This document shows, in pieces, positions 1 to 9,412 of a stretch of DNA of 64,000 bases. Positions within the stretch are counted from its first letter, which is position 1. Every line of letters begins with the position of its first letter. A program made the translations under genes and the position numbers. The stretch is from Streptomyces sp. VRA16 Mangrove soil (GTDB lineage Bacteria > Actinomycetota > Actinomycetes > Streptomycetales > Streptomycetaceae): assembly GCF_017377775.1 (NCBI RefSeq), contig NZ_JAFVLN010000001.1, forward strand, positions 620,001 through 684,000, in the 5' to 3' direction. The notes beneath the pieces were generated by a model. That model did no database searches. It was not told where the DNA came from and worked only from the letters and a program-made list of their open reading frames with translations.

Positions 1-682
1 CGTCGACATCGCCCTGCTGCTCACCGAGCACAGTCCCAAGGCCACCGGCATCCAGCCCGCCGAGGACGTCCTGCCGCTCGTCGCGCACGACCCGCGGCGC
101 GTCAAATGGATCGCGAACGTCAACCCTCATCTGCACCACCCGATCGACGAGGAGGTGCAACGGCAGCTCGCGCTCGGCGCGGTCGCACTGAAGATCCACC
201 CTGTGCACGGGGGTTTCGCCGCGAACGACCGTGAGCTGTATCCGGCGTACGCGGTGTGCCAGGACGCCGGAGTGCCCGTGGTGGTGCACTGCGGTACGAG
301 TACGTTCCCGGGTTCGTCCAACAAGTACGCGGACCCGGTGCTCCTGGACGACGTGCTGCGCGACTTCCCGCGCCTGGACCTCGCGCTCGCGCACGGCGGC
401 CGGGGCTGGTGGTACGACGCCGCCGCGTTCATGGCGCTCTCCCGCGACCGGGTGTGGATCGAACTGTCCGGGCTGCCGCCGTCCCGCCTTCGCGCGTACT
501 ACGCGCGGCACGACTGGGCCCGCCTCACCCGCAGGATGATCTTCGGTACGGACTGGCCGGGGGTGCCCGGTATCGCCGCCAACGCCCGCGCCGTCGCCCG
601 GCTCTGCCCCGACGAGGAGACCGCGGCCCTCGTCCTCGCGGGCAACGCGGCCCGGGTCTACCACCTCAAACCGGAGCGCTGA
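1..682 (+). CDS. Amidohydrolase-family metal-dependent hydrolase (5' end outside window)
   Basis: The open frame runs in from the left edge (codons begin at base 2) and ends at TGA 680-682, giving 226 visible residues. It resembles the C-terminal two thirds of an amidohydrolase-2 TIM barrel: VVVHCGTST carries the metal-ligand histidine of a barrel strand, LALAHGGRG a second histidine, and IFGTDWPG the conserved C-terminal aspartate that activates water. Substrate cannot be told; relatives hydrolyse or decarboxylate cyclic and aromatic carboxylates. It converges on the PaaX-type gene with only 12 bases between them. The family is fairly certain, the reaction is not. Confidence 0.8.
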   Translation, partial: VDIALLLTEHSPKATGIQPAEDVLPLVAHDPRRVKWIANVNPHLHHPIDEEVQRQLALGAVALKIHPVHGGFAANDRELYPAYAVCQDAGVPVVVHCGTSTFPGSSNKYADPVLLDDVLRDFPRLDLALAHGGRGWWYDAAAFMALSRDRVWIELSGLPPSRLRAYYARHDWARLTRRMIFGTDWPGVPGIAANARAVARLCPDEETAALVLAGNAARVYHLKPER

Positions 683-694
683 CGGGCGACGCGA

Positions 695-1552
695 TCACTC
701 CGCGCCGAGCAGCCGGTCCCACTGCTCCTGGGCGTCCTGGTGCCAGGCGTCGTGCAGATCGGTGAAGACGTTCGCCGCGCGGACGCCGATCCAGTGCGCG
801 GGCAGCAGCTCCAGCGGCAGCTGCGGATCGAGCCGGGGGAAGCGCCGCCATGCGTCCACGAGCCGGATCTGCGCCAGCATCGCCCGTCGGCCGCCCGGCT
901 CGGGACGCAGCCCGGCGAACTCGCGCACGAACTCCGCGTACCGGGTTGCGAGTTCACCGAGATGCCAGGCCTGCTCCACCATGGTCCGCTCCGAACCGAT
1001 GCCCGCGAAGGGGCCGCAGAACGAGGACGCGGCCGCCGTCAGACCGAGGTCCGCCACGACCTCCTTGGCCTCCGCCTCGCGCGACGCGTCCGGCGTGATC
1101 CACAGGCCCGGCGCAGGCGATCCGAACCCGGCCCAGGTCAGCCGCGTGCGCAGCCTGTGCCGCAGCTCCCGCTTCGTCTCCGGCACGCTGACCAGGAGCA
1201 CCAGCCAACGGCCGTCCCAGGAAGCGCGCTTGCGGCCGAACGAGTAGATCCGCCGCGCCCCCTCGGCGAGCAGGGTGCGGCCCTCGCCGGTCAGCGCCCA
1301 GCGCACCCGCCGCCCGGACCGCTCGGCGGCGATCCAGCCGCCCGCCGCCACCCGGTTCAGGGCCTGGCGCGCCGCCTTCTCCTCGACGCCCAGCCCCTCA
1401 AGTGCCGTGAGCAGCACGGAAGTCCACACCGGGGCCTCGCGCGGCAGGACATACTCGCCGAGGACGGTCAGCAGCAGCGACCGTGCGCTGCCGGGGTCCG
1501 CCTCCCGGTGGCCGGCGGCCGGTGCGACCGGCTTCGCTTCGTCGGACGGCAT
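695..1552 (-). CDS. PaaX-family transcriptional regulator
   Basis: This 285-residue protein has the PaaX layout: a winged-helix N-terminal domain at about residues 24-95 (SLLLTVLGEYVLPR, then ARQALNRV as recognition-helix region), a central ferredoxin-like domain, and a C-terminal PaaX_C domain from about 190. PaaX regulators repress aromatic catabolic operons and respond to acyl-CoA ligands. No phenylacetate genes are adjacent here, so the ligand is open. The start is the ATG at 1552; an AGGAAGGAG stretch lies upstream but about 12 bases away, so a start slightly downstream is possible. It is divergent from the secreted beta-propeller gene. Confidence 0.85.
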   Translation of the reverse strand: MPSDEAKPVAPAAGHREADPGSARSLLLTVLGEYVLPREAPVWTSVLLTALEGLGVEEKAARQALNRVAAGGWIAAERSGRRVRWALTGEGRTLLAEGARRIYSFGRKRASWDGRWLVLLVSVPETKRELRHRLRTRLTWAGFGSPAPGLWITPDASREAEAKEVVADLGLTAAASSFCGPFAGIGSERTMVEQAWHLGELATRYAEFVREFAGLRPEPGGRRAMLAQIRLVDAWRRFPRLDPQLPLELLPAHWIGVRAANVFTDLHDAWHQDAQEQWDRLLGAE

Positions 1553-1784
1553 CGTGGATCGGGGCTCCTTCCTGGAGTCTCGTCCCAGCCTAGCCGAGAC
1601 GTTCTACAAGTTGAGGGCGTCACGCGTAATCGTTGTAGACCGTGAAGAGTGGGGGTTCCGCGGACGATTGACGGTGCGTCCGGGTTGTACTCAATACGGG
1701 GGATTGACGATGGGATGCGTGGTGCGTTTGCCTCGAAGGAGCCCTCGGCGCAGGGCCGGGGGAGAAGCGTCAACGGGGGAAAAC

Positions 1785-3044
1785 GTGCTCAGAATCATGC
1801 GTGGGGTGTCCGTCGCCGTGCTCGCGGGGGCGATGGTCGCACTGGCGGCGACATCCGCGTCGCCCGCCGCGAATCCGCGGACCGACCGGATCACCCTGTC
1901 GTCGTCCGGCGAGCAGCTGGAGCAGTCGACGAGTGTCAACGGGCTGAGCGCCGACGGGCGTTACGCCGTCTTCGTCTCGGACGACTCCCACGTGGTGCCG
2001 GGGGACACCAACGGGCGGTCGGACGTGTTCGTGCGCGATCTGCGGCGGGGCACCGTCGAGCGGGTGAACGTGTCGTCGGACGGCGCGCAGGCGGACGGCT
2101 CCAGCCGCCGGGCCGAGATCAGCGCCGACGGCAGGTACGTCGCCTTCATGTCGTCGGCGACGAACCTCGTCGACTGGGCGGAGCCGCCCCAGAACCCGAA
2201 CGACATCTATGTCCACGACCGCCGCACCGGCCGCACCGAGCGCGTCAGCGCCGGCCGTGACGGCGGCACGGCCCGCACGTTCGACAACCTGGACATGTCC
2301 GCGGACGGCCGCTACCTCGCCTTCGACGCCTCGTCGGCACGGATGGACGGAGCGTCGAACGACCAGACCCTCGCCTACGTCCTCGACCGCCGCACCGGCG
2401 ACGTCAAGAAGATCAGCGACCGCATCCCGTCCGACTGGTACGTCTCCGGGCTCGCCCTGAGCGCCGACGGCAGCCACCTCGCCTATGTGCAGCGCCACCC
2501 GCGCGGCGGCCGCCACGAGCTGTGGCTCGCCGACCTGCGCGGCGGCGGGCAGAAGCTGGTCAACGCCCTGCCGGACGGGCAGCCCACGAACGGCGGCCCG
2601 GCGGGCGTACAGCTCTCCGCGGACGGCGGCCTCGTCACGTACTCCTCCTTCGACGAGAGCGTGGTGCCCGGCGCACCGGCCTACACCTGGGAGCTGTACC
2701 TCTACGACAGCCGTACGGGCACGACCCGTTGGATGACGCACGCGGGCAAGGGCGGGCTCGGCGCGGGGCTGCTCAGCGGGGACGGGCGCAGTCTCGCCTA
2801 TCAGACGCAGACCGCGAAGGACGACGGGACGACCGTCGACAACGTCTACGTACGGGACCTGAAGACCGGCCGCACCCGGCTCGTCACCCGCACCCTGGCG
2901 GGCGGGGCGCAGACCGAGGGCTACGCTGCGCCCGTCGCGTTCACCCGCGACGCCCACGAGCTGGCCTTCTTCTCGACCGCACCCGACCTCGTCACCGGCG
3001 ACACCAACGGGGTGGGGGACGGCTTCGTGCACCACCTGGCGTGA
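1785..3044 (+). CDS. Secreted TolB/PD40-type beta-propeller protein
   Basis: The protein has 419 residues. An N-terminal signal sequence (hydrophobic VAVLAGAMVALAATSA, cleavage probably after ASPAA near residue 28) is followed by about seven repeats of the type LSADGRYVAF, typical of PD40/TolB-like blades. It is therefore a secreted or cell-surface beta-propeller, probably for protein or glycan binding; no catalytic motif is visible. GTG 1785 is chosen because GGGGGA sits five bases upstream and the signal peptide begins there. The open frame extends further upstream without a plausible start. Its stop overlaps the GTG of the next small frame. Confidence 0.75.
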   Translation: MLRIMRGVSVAVLAGAMVALAATSASPAANPRTDRITLSSSGEQLEQSTSVNGLSADGRYAVFVSDDSHVVPGDTNGRSDVFVRDLRRGTVERVNVSSDGAQADGSSRRAEISADGRYVAFMSSATNLVDWAEPPQNPNDIYVHDRRTGRTERVSAGRDGGTARTFDNLDMSADGRYLAFDASSARMDGASNDQTLAYVLDRRTGDVKKISDRIPSDWYVSGLALSADGSHLAYVQRHPRGGRHELWLADLRGGGQKLVNALPDGQPTNGGPAGVQLSADGGLVTYSSFDESVVPGAPAYTWELYLYDSRTGTTRWMTHAGKGGLGAGLLSGDGRSLAYQTQTAKDDGTTVDNVYVRDLKTGRTRLVTRTLAGGAQTEGYAAPVAFTRDAHELAFFSTAPDLVTGDTNGVGDGFVHHLA

Positions 3045-3229
3045 CCCTGAGGATCGCCCTCGGCCAGGTCCTGGCGGGCCCCGCCGCCGCACGCGCCGCC
3101 CCGCGCCACCTGCTGCTCGTGTCGGCGGGCGTCTGCCTGGTGGGCCGCGCGGCGCTGTGGGCGACCCCGGCGGTCCGCAAGCTGCGCCGAGCGGCCCCCG
3201 CACAGGCCGCTCAGTCGTCCTCGCCGTAA
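3041..3229 (+). pseudogene. MFS-transporter C-terminal tail remnant or 62-residue membrane micro-protein
   Basis: A GTG overlapping the preceding TGA (GTGA) opens a 62-codon frame. The protein starts LGQVLAGP, then a hydrophobic segment (LLLVSAGVCLVGRAALW), then ATPAVRKLRR. This is how the last transmembrane helix and basic tail of many Streptomyces MFS transporters look, so I read it as a leftover tail. The GTGA overlap would allow translation by coupling. It overlaps the 3' end of the opposing DUF899 gene by 19 bases. It could also be a genuine small membrane protein. Confidence 0.35.
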
Positions 3230-3903
3230 GCCGCCGCGATCTCCTGCGACGAGGCCCACCGGCTGTACGTCGGCGACTGCGGCCACCCGTCGGGCACGTC
3301 CTGCCACTCCTCCTGCCGCCCGTACGGCAACAGGTCCACCAGACCGAACAGATGGCTGAGCTGCTCGGTGCCCCGGCCGCTCGTGTGCCAGGTCCGGTAC
3401 ACCGTGTCGCCGTCCCGCAGGAACACGTTCACCGCGAATCCGCCGTCCGGCGGGGCGCCGACGTCCGAGCCGAAGGGGCTGTGCGCCGTGGAGTACCACT
3501 CCATCCGGTTGCCGACCTTGCGGCGGTAGGCGAGTGCCTCGTCGATCGGACCCTGGGTGACGACGACGAACCGGGCGTCGAACTTCTCCAGGCCGAGCAG
3601 CCGAGTGAACTGCGAGGTGAAGCCGGTGCAGCCGGGGCACTGCCACGCGGCTCCCTGGTGCCACATGTGGCTGTACACGATCAGCTGCGGGTGCTCGCCG
3701 AAGATCTCGGCGAGCCGGACCGGTCCGTCGGCGCCCTCCAGGACGTACTCCGGCATCTCCACCATCGGCAGCCGGCGGCGCTGTGCCGCGATCGCGTCCA
3801 GCTCGCGGGTGGCGGCCTTCTCCCGCACCCGCAGCGCAGCGAGCTCCTTCTCCCAGGTGGCGGCGTCGACGACGGGTGGCAGGGCCTTCTCGGTGCGGGA
3901 CAT
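3211..3903 (-). CDS. DUF899 (thioredoxin-like) family protein
   Basis: The 230-residue protein matches the DUF899 pattern: a helical N-terminus rich in charged residues (EKELAALRVREKAATRELD), then a thioredoxin-like fold with YSHMWHQG and a CPGC pair at C89 and C92, and a conserved acidic/aromatic C-terminus. Members are cytoplasmic thioredoxin-fold proteins of unknown reaction, often annotated as dithiol-disulfide isomerases. The start ATG at 3903 gives the normal family length. It stands alone between convergent and divergent neighbours. Confidence 0.85.
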   Translation of the reverse strand: MSRTEKALPPVVDAATWEKELAALRVREKAATRELDAIAAQRRRLPMVEMPEYVLEGADGPVRLAEIFGEHPQLIVYSHMWHQGAAWQCPGCTGFTSQFTRLLGLEKFDARFVVVTQGPIDEALAYRRKVGNRMEWYSTAHSPFGSDVGAPPDGGFAVNVFLRDGDTVYRTWHTSGRGTEQLSHLFGLVDLLPYGRQEEWQDVPDGWPQSPTYSRWASSQEIAAAYGEDD

Positions 3904-4107
3904 GGTGCCTCCGGGCGGTCGGGTGACTGTCTACAGGTACCGACTCGTGGGCGCCGCGGAACTCATCGGTGCGCGCGGCGCGGATTCCGGCACCCCGAGG
4001 CGGTCTGGACATCCGGCCCGCAGAGGGCCGATATTGCGGCGAAGGGGACATGCGCAGGACGGCACGGCGTCCCGTTCCGGACCGTCGGCCGTCCGGAACG
4101 GGGAGGC

Positions 4108-5517
4108 ATGGAGCACGACGGGCGGGACGGGGCACCCTTCGCGCGGCTGCGGGCCGACGAGTTCGGGTACCTGGACGAGACACGACAGATCTATCTGGAC
4201 CACACCGGCGCCACACCCGCGCCACGCAGCCTGGTGGACGCGCAGGCGGCGCGGCTGCGGGGCGCGGTCTTCGGCAATCCGCACACGGAGAGCCCGGCGT
4301 CCGCGGCCTCCACCGCGCTGGTGGAGGCCGCCAGACAGCGGGTCCTGCGTTTCCTGGACGCGGATCCGGCCGAGTACACGGTGATCTTCACGGCCAACGC
4401 CTCGCAGGCCGTGAAGCTGGTGGGGGAGGCGTACCCGTTCCACGGCCGGCGGGGGCCCGCGCTGTTGCTCACCCAGGACAACCACAACTCCGTCAACGGC
4501 GTACGGGAGTTCGCGCGCTCGGCGGGCGCGCGCGTGCGCCTCGTCCCGTTCAGCGGCGAGGAGTTACGGGTGGACGGGGCAGCGGTGCGGGCCGCGCTCG
4601 CGGCGCGGCGGCAGGGCGGCCTGTTCTGCTTCCCGGCGCAGAGCAACTTCAGCGGCGTACGGCATCCGCTGGAGTGGGTGGACCAGGCACGGCGGGCGGG
4701 CTGGCACACCCTCCTGGACGCGGCCGCGTATCTGCCGACCGGAACGCTGTCGCTGCGCAGGACGCCCGCCGACTTCGCCGTCGTGAGCTGGTACAAGGTG
4801 TTCGGCTATCCGTCCGGCGTCGGCAGTCTGGTCGCGCGGCGCGAGGCGCTGGCCGCGCTGGGCCGGCCCTGGTTCGCGGGCGGCACGATCCAGGTGGTCA
4901 GCGCGCAGGCGCGCTGGCACCGGATGGCGCAGGCACCCGCCGCGTTCGAGGACGGCACCCCGGACTTCCACGCCGTGCCGCAGATCGCCACGGGCCTCGA
5001 CTGGTACGACGCGATCGGCGCCGACCGGATCGCCGACCACGTCACCGCCCTCACCGGACAGTTGCTGCGCGGGCTCCGCGCCCTGCGCCACCGCGACGGA
5101 CGGCCACTGATCCGCGTCTACGGCCCGCGCGGCACCGAGAACCGTGGCGGCACCGTCGCCCTGAACGTCCTCGACCGGAGCGGCCGGATCGTCGACGAAC
5201 GGATCGTCGCCCGTGAATGCTCGGCCGCCGGGATCTCGGTGCGGACCGGCTGCTTCTGCAATCCGGGCGCGGGCGAGGAGGCGTTCGCCATCGCGCCGCG
5301 GCTGCTGCGCCGTACGGGCAGCGGCCGGGACCGCGCCGCGACCATCGATGGCTACATCCGGCGCCTCGGGCTGCCGTCCGGCGGCGCGGTGCGCGTGTCC
5401 CCGGGCGTGGCCAACGTCCGTTCCGACATCGACCGCTTTCTGGAGTTCCTGACCGCGACCTTCGCCGCCGGCACTCCGGTCGGCAGCGCCGGGCTCGGTC
5501 CGCGACTCACGTGCTGA
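4108..5517 (+). CDS. Class V aminotransferase, Moco-sulfurase-like
   Basis: The 469-residue PLP enzyme has the fold-type I class V pattern closest to the N-terminal domain of molybdenum-cofactor sulfurases: YLDHTGATP near the N-terminus, GNPHTES, FTANASQAVKLVGE, DNHNSVNGVREFA, SNFSGVRHPLEW, LDAAAYLPT, the PLP lysine in SWYKVFG (about K230), and FEDGTPDF. A C-terminal RTGCFCNPG holds a cysteine pair in the position of the persulfide-forming loop. There is no MOSC domain. The ATG at 4108 follows GGGGAGG. Its 3' end overlaps the opposing ABC gene by 11 bases. Role as sulfur transferase or cysteine desulfurase is inferred. Confidence 0.85.
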   Translation: MEHDGRDGAPFARLRADEFGYLDETRQIYLDHTGATPAPRSLVDAQAARLRGAVFGNPHTESPASAASTALVEAARQRVLRFLDADPAEYTVIFTANASQAVKLVGEAYPFHGRRGPALLLTQDNHNSVNGVREFARSAGARVRLVPFSGEELRVDGAAVRAALAARRQGGLFCFPAQSNFSGVRHPLEWVDQARRAGWHTLLDAAAYLPTGTLSLRRTPADFAVVSWYKVFGYPSGVGSLVARREALAALGRPWFAGGTIQVVSAQARWHRMAQAPAAFEDGTPDFHAVPQIATGLDWYDAIGADRIADHVTALTGQLLRGLRALRHRDGRPLIRVYGPRGTENRGGTVALNVLDRSGRIVDERIVARECSAAGISVRTGCFCNPGAGEEAFAIAPRLLRRTGSGRDRAATIDGYIRRLGLPSGGAVRVSPGVANVRSDIDRFLEFLTATFAAGTPVGSAGLGPRLTC

Positions 5518-7120
5518 GCCGGTGATGTGCCGTCGGGCAGCGGTGGCGCAGGACCAGCCAGGCGATCACCAGCAACCCGACGGCGCAGCCGCCGAGCACC
5601 GCCCAGCCGAACCAGGCCGGGCGCCCGAAACTGTCCGCGTACGAGGCGAGCAGCGCCCGGCCCTCGGCGCCGCCGTGCCGCCACAGCGTCTCCAGCCCGG
5701 CCCCGGATCCCAGCGCCTCGAACGCCCATCGGTTGGTCATCGCCACACTGATCCAGCGCCCCCCGTCCGCCATCCGCGGCACGGGGACGAACGCCCCCGA
5801 GAACAGCACCTGGGGGAAGCAGAGCAGCGGCAGCACGAGCGCCGCCTGGCTGGGCTCGGACACCAGGGCCGAACAGCACAGTCCCAGGGCGAGCGCCGCG
5901 AACGACGCCAGTGCCGTCGTCACGAACAGCGACAGATGCACGGACACCGCGGCCGCGGGCAGCCGGTCCAGGGCGCGCAGCACCACGAGCAGCAGCGCGT
6001 CGGCGAGCAGCAGCACGGGACCGAGGACGGTGAGCTTGGCCAGCAGATACGGACCGAGCCGCAGTACGGTCCTGCGCTCGCGGCGCAGCACCGCCAACTC
6101 CCCGCAGATCTGCGGCAGTCCGTACGCGAGCCCGAAGAAGAACGCCCCGAACGCGATCCAGAACAGCACCATCGCCGACGCCGCCGGTGACGGATGATCG
6201 GGGTCGAAGACGCCCGGCCGGAACAGCAGCGCGAACATGGCGATGATGATGAGCGGCGAGCCGATGGTGATGGCGGCGGTGAGCCGGTCGTGCCGGAGCA
6301 GCCGCAGATCACGCCCGGTCAGCACGGCCCACTGGCGCAGCCTCCCGGTGGCGGGGGAGAAGGCCGAACGCTCCAACTCACTTGAAATATGTTTCTGTTG
6401 AGGGTCGGGCTCGGTCTCCACCTCGTACAGCGCCTCCAGGGTGCCGTCCGGCGAGGCGGCCAGCAGCTCGGCCGGGGTGCCGGACGTGCCGGGGCGGCCG
6501 TTCGGCGCGATGAACAGCACTCGGTCGCAGCGGTGCAGATCCGCGGGCGTGTGCGTGGTGAACAGGACCGTCACCCCGGTCGCGGCGAGCCGTTTCAGAT
6601 ACTCCGTCAACTGGGCCCCGGCCAAGGGGTCGAGCCCCGACGTCGGCTCGTCCAGGAACAGCAGCCGCGGACGCGAGAGCAGCTCGATCGCGATACTGGC
6701 CCGCTTCCGCTGCCCACCGCTCAGCGTCCGCACCGGCTGACCGGCCACGCCGATCAGCCCCAACTCCTCAAGAACCAGAGGCACGTCACCCGGATCCGTG
6801 CCGCGCAGCCGTGCCGCGTACTCCAGGGCCGTGCGCAACGGCAGCGCACGGTGCACGATGTCGTCCTGCGGCACGAACCCGTAGCGCAGCGCACCCGGCG
6901 GCGCCTGCACCACGACCCGGCCGGAGTCCGGCATCCGCAGCCCGGCGAGGACTTCGAGCAGCAGCGTCTTGCCCGCCCCGCTGCCACCCGCGATCCCCAG
7001 CAACTGACCAGGGCCGACCGCCGGCACGGTGATCCCGGTCAGCACGGGCGCGCCGGCCAGGCGCAGCGTGACCCCGCTCGCCGACAGCTCCACGCCGGTG
7101 CAATCCCCGGCCATCGCCAT
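5507..7120 (-). CDS. ABC transporter, fused ATPase and permease (ABCG/White type)
   Basis: The 537-residue half transporter has its ATPase domain first: Walker A GGSGAGKT at residues 45-52, LSGGQRKRAS signature, Walker B LLFLDEPTSGLDP and a switch histidine in TTHTP. An ABC-2 membrane domain with about six helices fills residues 290-530. This order is that of the ABCG/White family, which usually dimerises and exports lipids or drugs. The ATG at 7120 is preceded by GAGGGGGAGGAC, a very strong ribosome site, so the longer open frame upstream is not used. Substrate unknown. Confidence 0.9.
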   Translation of the reverse strand: MAMAGDCTGVELSASGVTLRLAGAPVLTGITVPAVGPGQLLGIAGGSGAGKTLLLEVLAGLRMPDSGRVVVQAPPGALRYGFVPQDDIVHRALPLRTALEYAARLRGTDPGDVPLVLEELGLIGVAGQPVRTLSGGQRKRASIAIELLSRPRLLFLDEPTSGLDPLAGAQLTEYLKRLAATGVTVLFTTHTPADLHRCDRVLFIAPNGRPGTSGTPAELLAASPDGTLEALYEVETEPDPQQKHISSELERSAFSPATGRLRQWAVLTGRDLRLLRHDRLTAAITIGSPLIIIAMFALLFRPGVFDPDHPSPAASAMVLFWIAFGAFFFGLAYGLPQICGELAVLRRERRTVLRLGPYLLAKLTVLGPVLLLADALLLVVLRALDRLPAAAVSVHLSLFVTTALASFAALALGLCCSALVSEPSQAALVLPLLCFPQVLFSGAFVPVPRMADGGRWISVAMTNRWAFEALGSGAGLETLWRHGGAEGRALLASYADSFGRPAWFGWAVLGGCAVGLLVIAWLVLRHRCPTAHHRLST

Positions 7121-7317
7121 GTGTCCTCCCCCTCCTCGCGGCCCCCCTGGACCTGCCCGCCGGACGACCTGGCTACGCGCCCGGCTGTACGGGAGGCCGT
7201 GCCGCGGCGCGTTTCTTCGTGGGTTCCGCCCATACGAGGGAGCGGCCGTCCTTGGAGAGACTGCCTGCCGGAGATCACCGACCCGAAGCGGCAGTACGAG
7301 GAACGGGAGACACCGCA

Positions 7318-8064
7318 GTGAACGCACGGCAGCAGTACGACGAGATCGGCGAGGCGTTCGAGGGCTTCAAGGCCCTGCCGTTGGCCCGCTACGCGGAAGT
7401 GCCCAGCTTCCTGGGCCTGGTGGGCGACGTCCGGGGCAGATCGGTCCTCGATCTGGCGTCCGGTACCGGTTTCTACAGCAGGGAGTTCAAGCGGCGCGGC
7501 GCAAGGGACGTGCTCGGCGTCGACATCTCCGGCGAAATGGTCGCCGTCGCGCGGAAGGTGGAGGAGAGCGACCCGCTGGGCGTCCGCTACGAGGTCGGCG
7601 ACGTCGCCGAACTGGCCGACACGGGTGCCCGGTTCGACATCGCCACGGCCGTCCAGCTGTTGAACTACGCCGAGGACATCGCCACCATGGTGCGGATGTG
7701 CCGCACCGTGCATCGCGGGCTCAAGCCCGGAGGCGAGCTGTTCCTCCTCAACGAGTCGCCCGACTTCCGCAACGACAGGGCGCCGCTCGACAAGTACGGG
7801 TTCCGCAACGAACTGACCGGCGAACAGGCCGAGGTGGGGCCGCGCGTACGGATCACGGCGCTGCTCGCACCACGGCCGATCTCGTTCGTCACCCAGCGCC
7901 CGCACCGCGAGGTCTACGAGAAGTGCCTGCGGGCCGCCGGATTCACCGACCTGACCTGGGTGCCGCTGGAGGTCTCCGAAGCCGGTCTGCGCGCCTTCGG
8001 TACGGACTTCTGGGCGGACCTCCTCGCCAACCCGCCGCTGGAGATGCTGCGGTGCCGCGCCTGA
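7318..8064 (+). CDS. SAM-dependent class I methyltransferase
   Basis: The 248-residue protein has the SAM-binding motif VLDLASGTGFYS at about residues 43-54, the acidic end of strand 2 in VLGVDIS, and the post-motif GLKPGGELFLLNE. It resembles the ToxA-like group of small-molecule methyltransferases (N-terminal YDEIGEAFEGFK, C-terminal YEKCLRAAGF). Substrate is unknown. GTG 7318 follows CGGGAGAC. It is divergent from the ABC transporter and ends inside a strong hairpin shared with the ROK gene. Confidence 0.85.
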   Translation: MNARQQYDEIGEAFEGFKALPLARYAEVPSFLGLVGDVRGRSVLDLASGTGFYSREFKRRGARDVLGVDISGEMVAVARKVEESDPLGVRYEVGDVAELADTGARFDIATAVQLLNYAEDIATMVRMCRTVHRGLKPGGELFLLNESPDFRNDRAPLDKYGFRNELTGEQAEVGPRVRITALLAPRPISFVTQRPHREVYEKCLRAAGFTDLTWVPLEVSEAGLRAFGTDFWADLLANPPLEMLRCRA

Positions 8065-8100
8065 GCCCCGACCGGTCCTAGGGGCGGTCGGGGCTCAGGC
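8059..8100. terminator. Bidirectional terminator containing both convergent stop codons
   Basis: A perfect 16-bp inverted repeat (8059-8074 with 8085-8100, arm GCCTGAGCCCCGACCG) with a 10-base loop lies exactly where the methyltransferase (TGA 8062-8064) and the ROK gene (TAG, 8078-8080 on the minus strand) end. No U-tract follows, as is usual for Streptomyces terminators. Confidence 0.75.
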
Positions 8101-9223
8101 CGCCCAGGACGTACGTCTGGATCGCGGTGGCGGCGGCGCCGCGCGCCCAGTCGGTGAAGTCGGTCCGCTGCACGACGACGTCGAGCGGGCTCGCGTGCGG
8201 ACTGCGGCCCTCGCGCAGGGCCGTGTCGAACGCCGTACGGCCCACGTCGGCCAGGCGGATGCCGTCGCCGCTGAGGACGACGCGGTCGGTCATCGTGATG
8301 TTGCCGACCGCGGCCGTCAGCCGGCCCAGGGCCGCCGCAGCGTCCCCGACCGCGCGAGCGGCGACGGGATCGCCCGACGCGGCGAGGTCGAGGCAGGTGT
8401 CGTAGCCGACGTCGCGGCCGAGCCCGAGCGAGACCCGGTGCCGGATCGCCGGGATCGTCAACATCGCCTCCGCGCACCCCTGATGCCCCTCCGGGCACAG
8501 CGGGCCCAGCGGATCCAGCGGATGGTGGCCGAGAACGCCGACGGAGGCGTCCGGGCCCGAGCGGATCCGGCCGCTCACCACCAGGCCGTAGCCGATGCCC
8601 TCCCCGACGGTCAGCAGCGCGAAGTCGTCGTACCCCTTGCCCGCGCCGAACCACTGCTCGGCGCGGGTGAGCGACAGCAGGTCGTTGTCGACGACCACGG
8701 GACAGCCGAGCGCCGCCTCGCACGCGGCGCCCAACGCGACGTCCCGCCAGCCGAGGAAGCGGGCGCCGACCACCGTGGAGTGGTCCACGACCTGCCCGCC
8801 CAGACTCACGCCCGCGGCGGTCGGCCCCGCGCGCCCTGCGCCCAGCTCCCGCGCCAGTTCGGCGACGACGGCCACCACGGTCCGCGGATCGCGGTCCGGC
8901 AGCGCGCGTCTCCCCCGCGCGAGCACCTCCGCGCGCAGCGACGTGAGCACCCCGTGGGCCGTGTCGGCGGTCAGCTTCACACCGAGGAAGTGGTGCGCGG
9001 CCGGGCGGATGTCCAGCGGCCGGTTGGGACGGCCCGTCACCGGGTCGTGCTCGACCGGCATCTCCACCAACAGGCCGTCCGCGACCAAGGGTTTGGTCAG
9101 CCGGGTCAGACTGCCCGCGGACAGCCGCAGCCGCCGCGCCAGTTCACTGCGCGGCAGCGGTCCGTCGAGGAGCACCGCGAGCGCCACGTCCTGCGCGGAA
9201 CCGGGGAGAGGGGACCAGGTCAC
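8078..9223 (-). CDS. ROK-family transcriptional regulator
   Basis: The 381-residue protein has an N-terminal winged helix at about residues 10-60 (LLDGPLPRSELARRLRLSAG) followed by a ROK sugar-kinase-like domain. The ROK zinc motif is present as LCPEGHQGCAEA, with VGEGIGYGLVV as a phosphate-loop segment. Such proteins repress sugar catabolic genes and are relieved by a sugar. It is divergent from the GH36 alpha-galactosidase with a 189-base promoter region, so it is the likely regulator of that gene. The start is GTG at 9223. Confidence 0.9.
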   Translation of the reverse strand: MTWSPLPGSAQDVALAVLLDGPLPRSELARRLRLSAGSLTRLTKPLVADGLLVEMPVEHDPVTGRPNRPLDIRPAAHHFLGVKLTADTAHGVLTSLRAEVLARGRRALPDRDPRTVVAVVAELARELGAGRAGPTAAGVSLGGQVVDHSTVVGARFLGWRDVALGAACEAALGCPVVVDNDLLSLTRAEQWFGAGKGYDDFALLTVGEGIGYGLVVSGRIRSGPDASVGVLGHHPLDPLGPLCPEGHQGCAEAMLTIPAIRHRVSLGLGRDVGYDTCLDLAASGDPVAARAVGDAAAALGRLTAAVGNITMTDRVVLSGDGIRLADVGRTAFDTALREGRSPHASPLDVVVQRTDFTDWARGAAATAIQTYVLGGLSPDRP

Positions 9224-9412
9224 GCGCCGAGCCTAGCCTTTCGCCTCGGAACTCACCATGTGCCGAAGCGTGCTGAATCACCGGGAGAGGGCGCCGGGAG
9301 GGTGGGTATTGACGCGAGGAAAGTGTTGGGGAAAAACTCATGGGGTCCGGGGTCACCCGGTCGACTTGCCTGCTCCTACGTCCTTCTGCTCCTACGCCCT
9401 TCGGAGTCCGCC

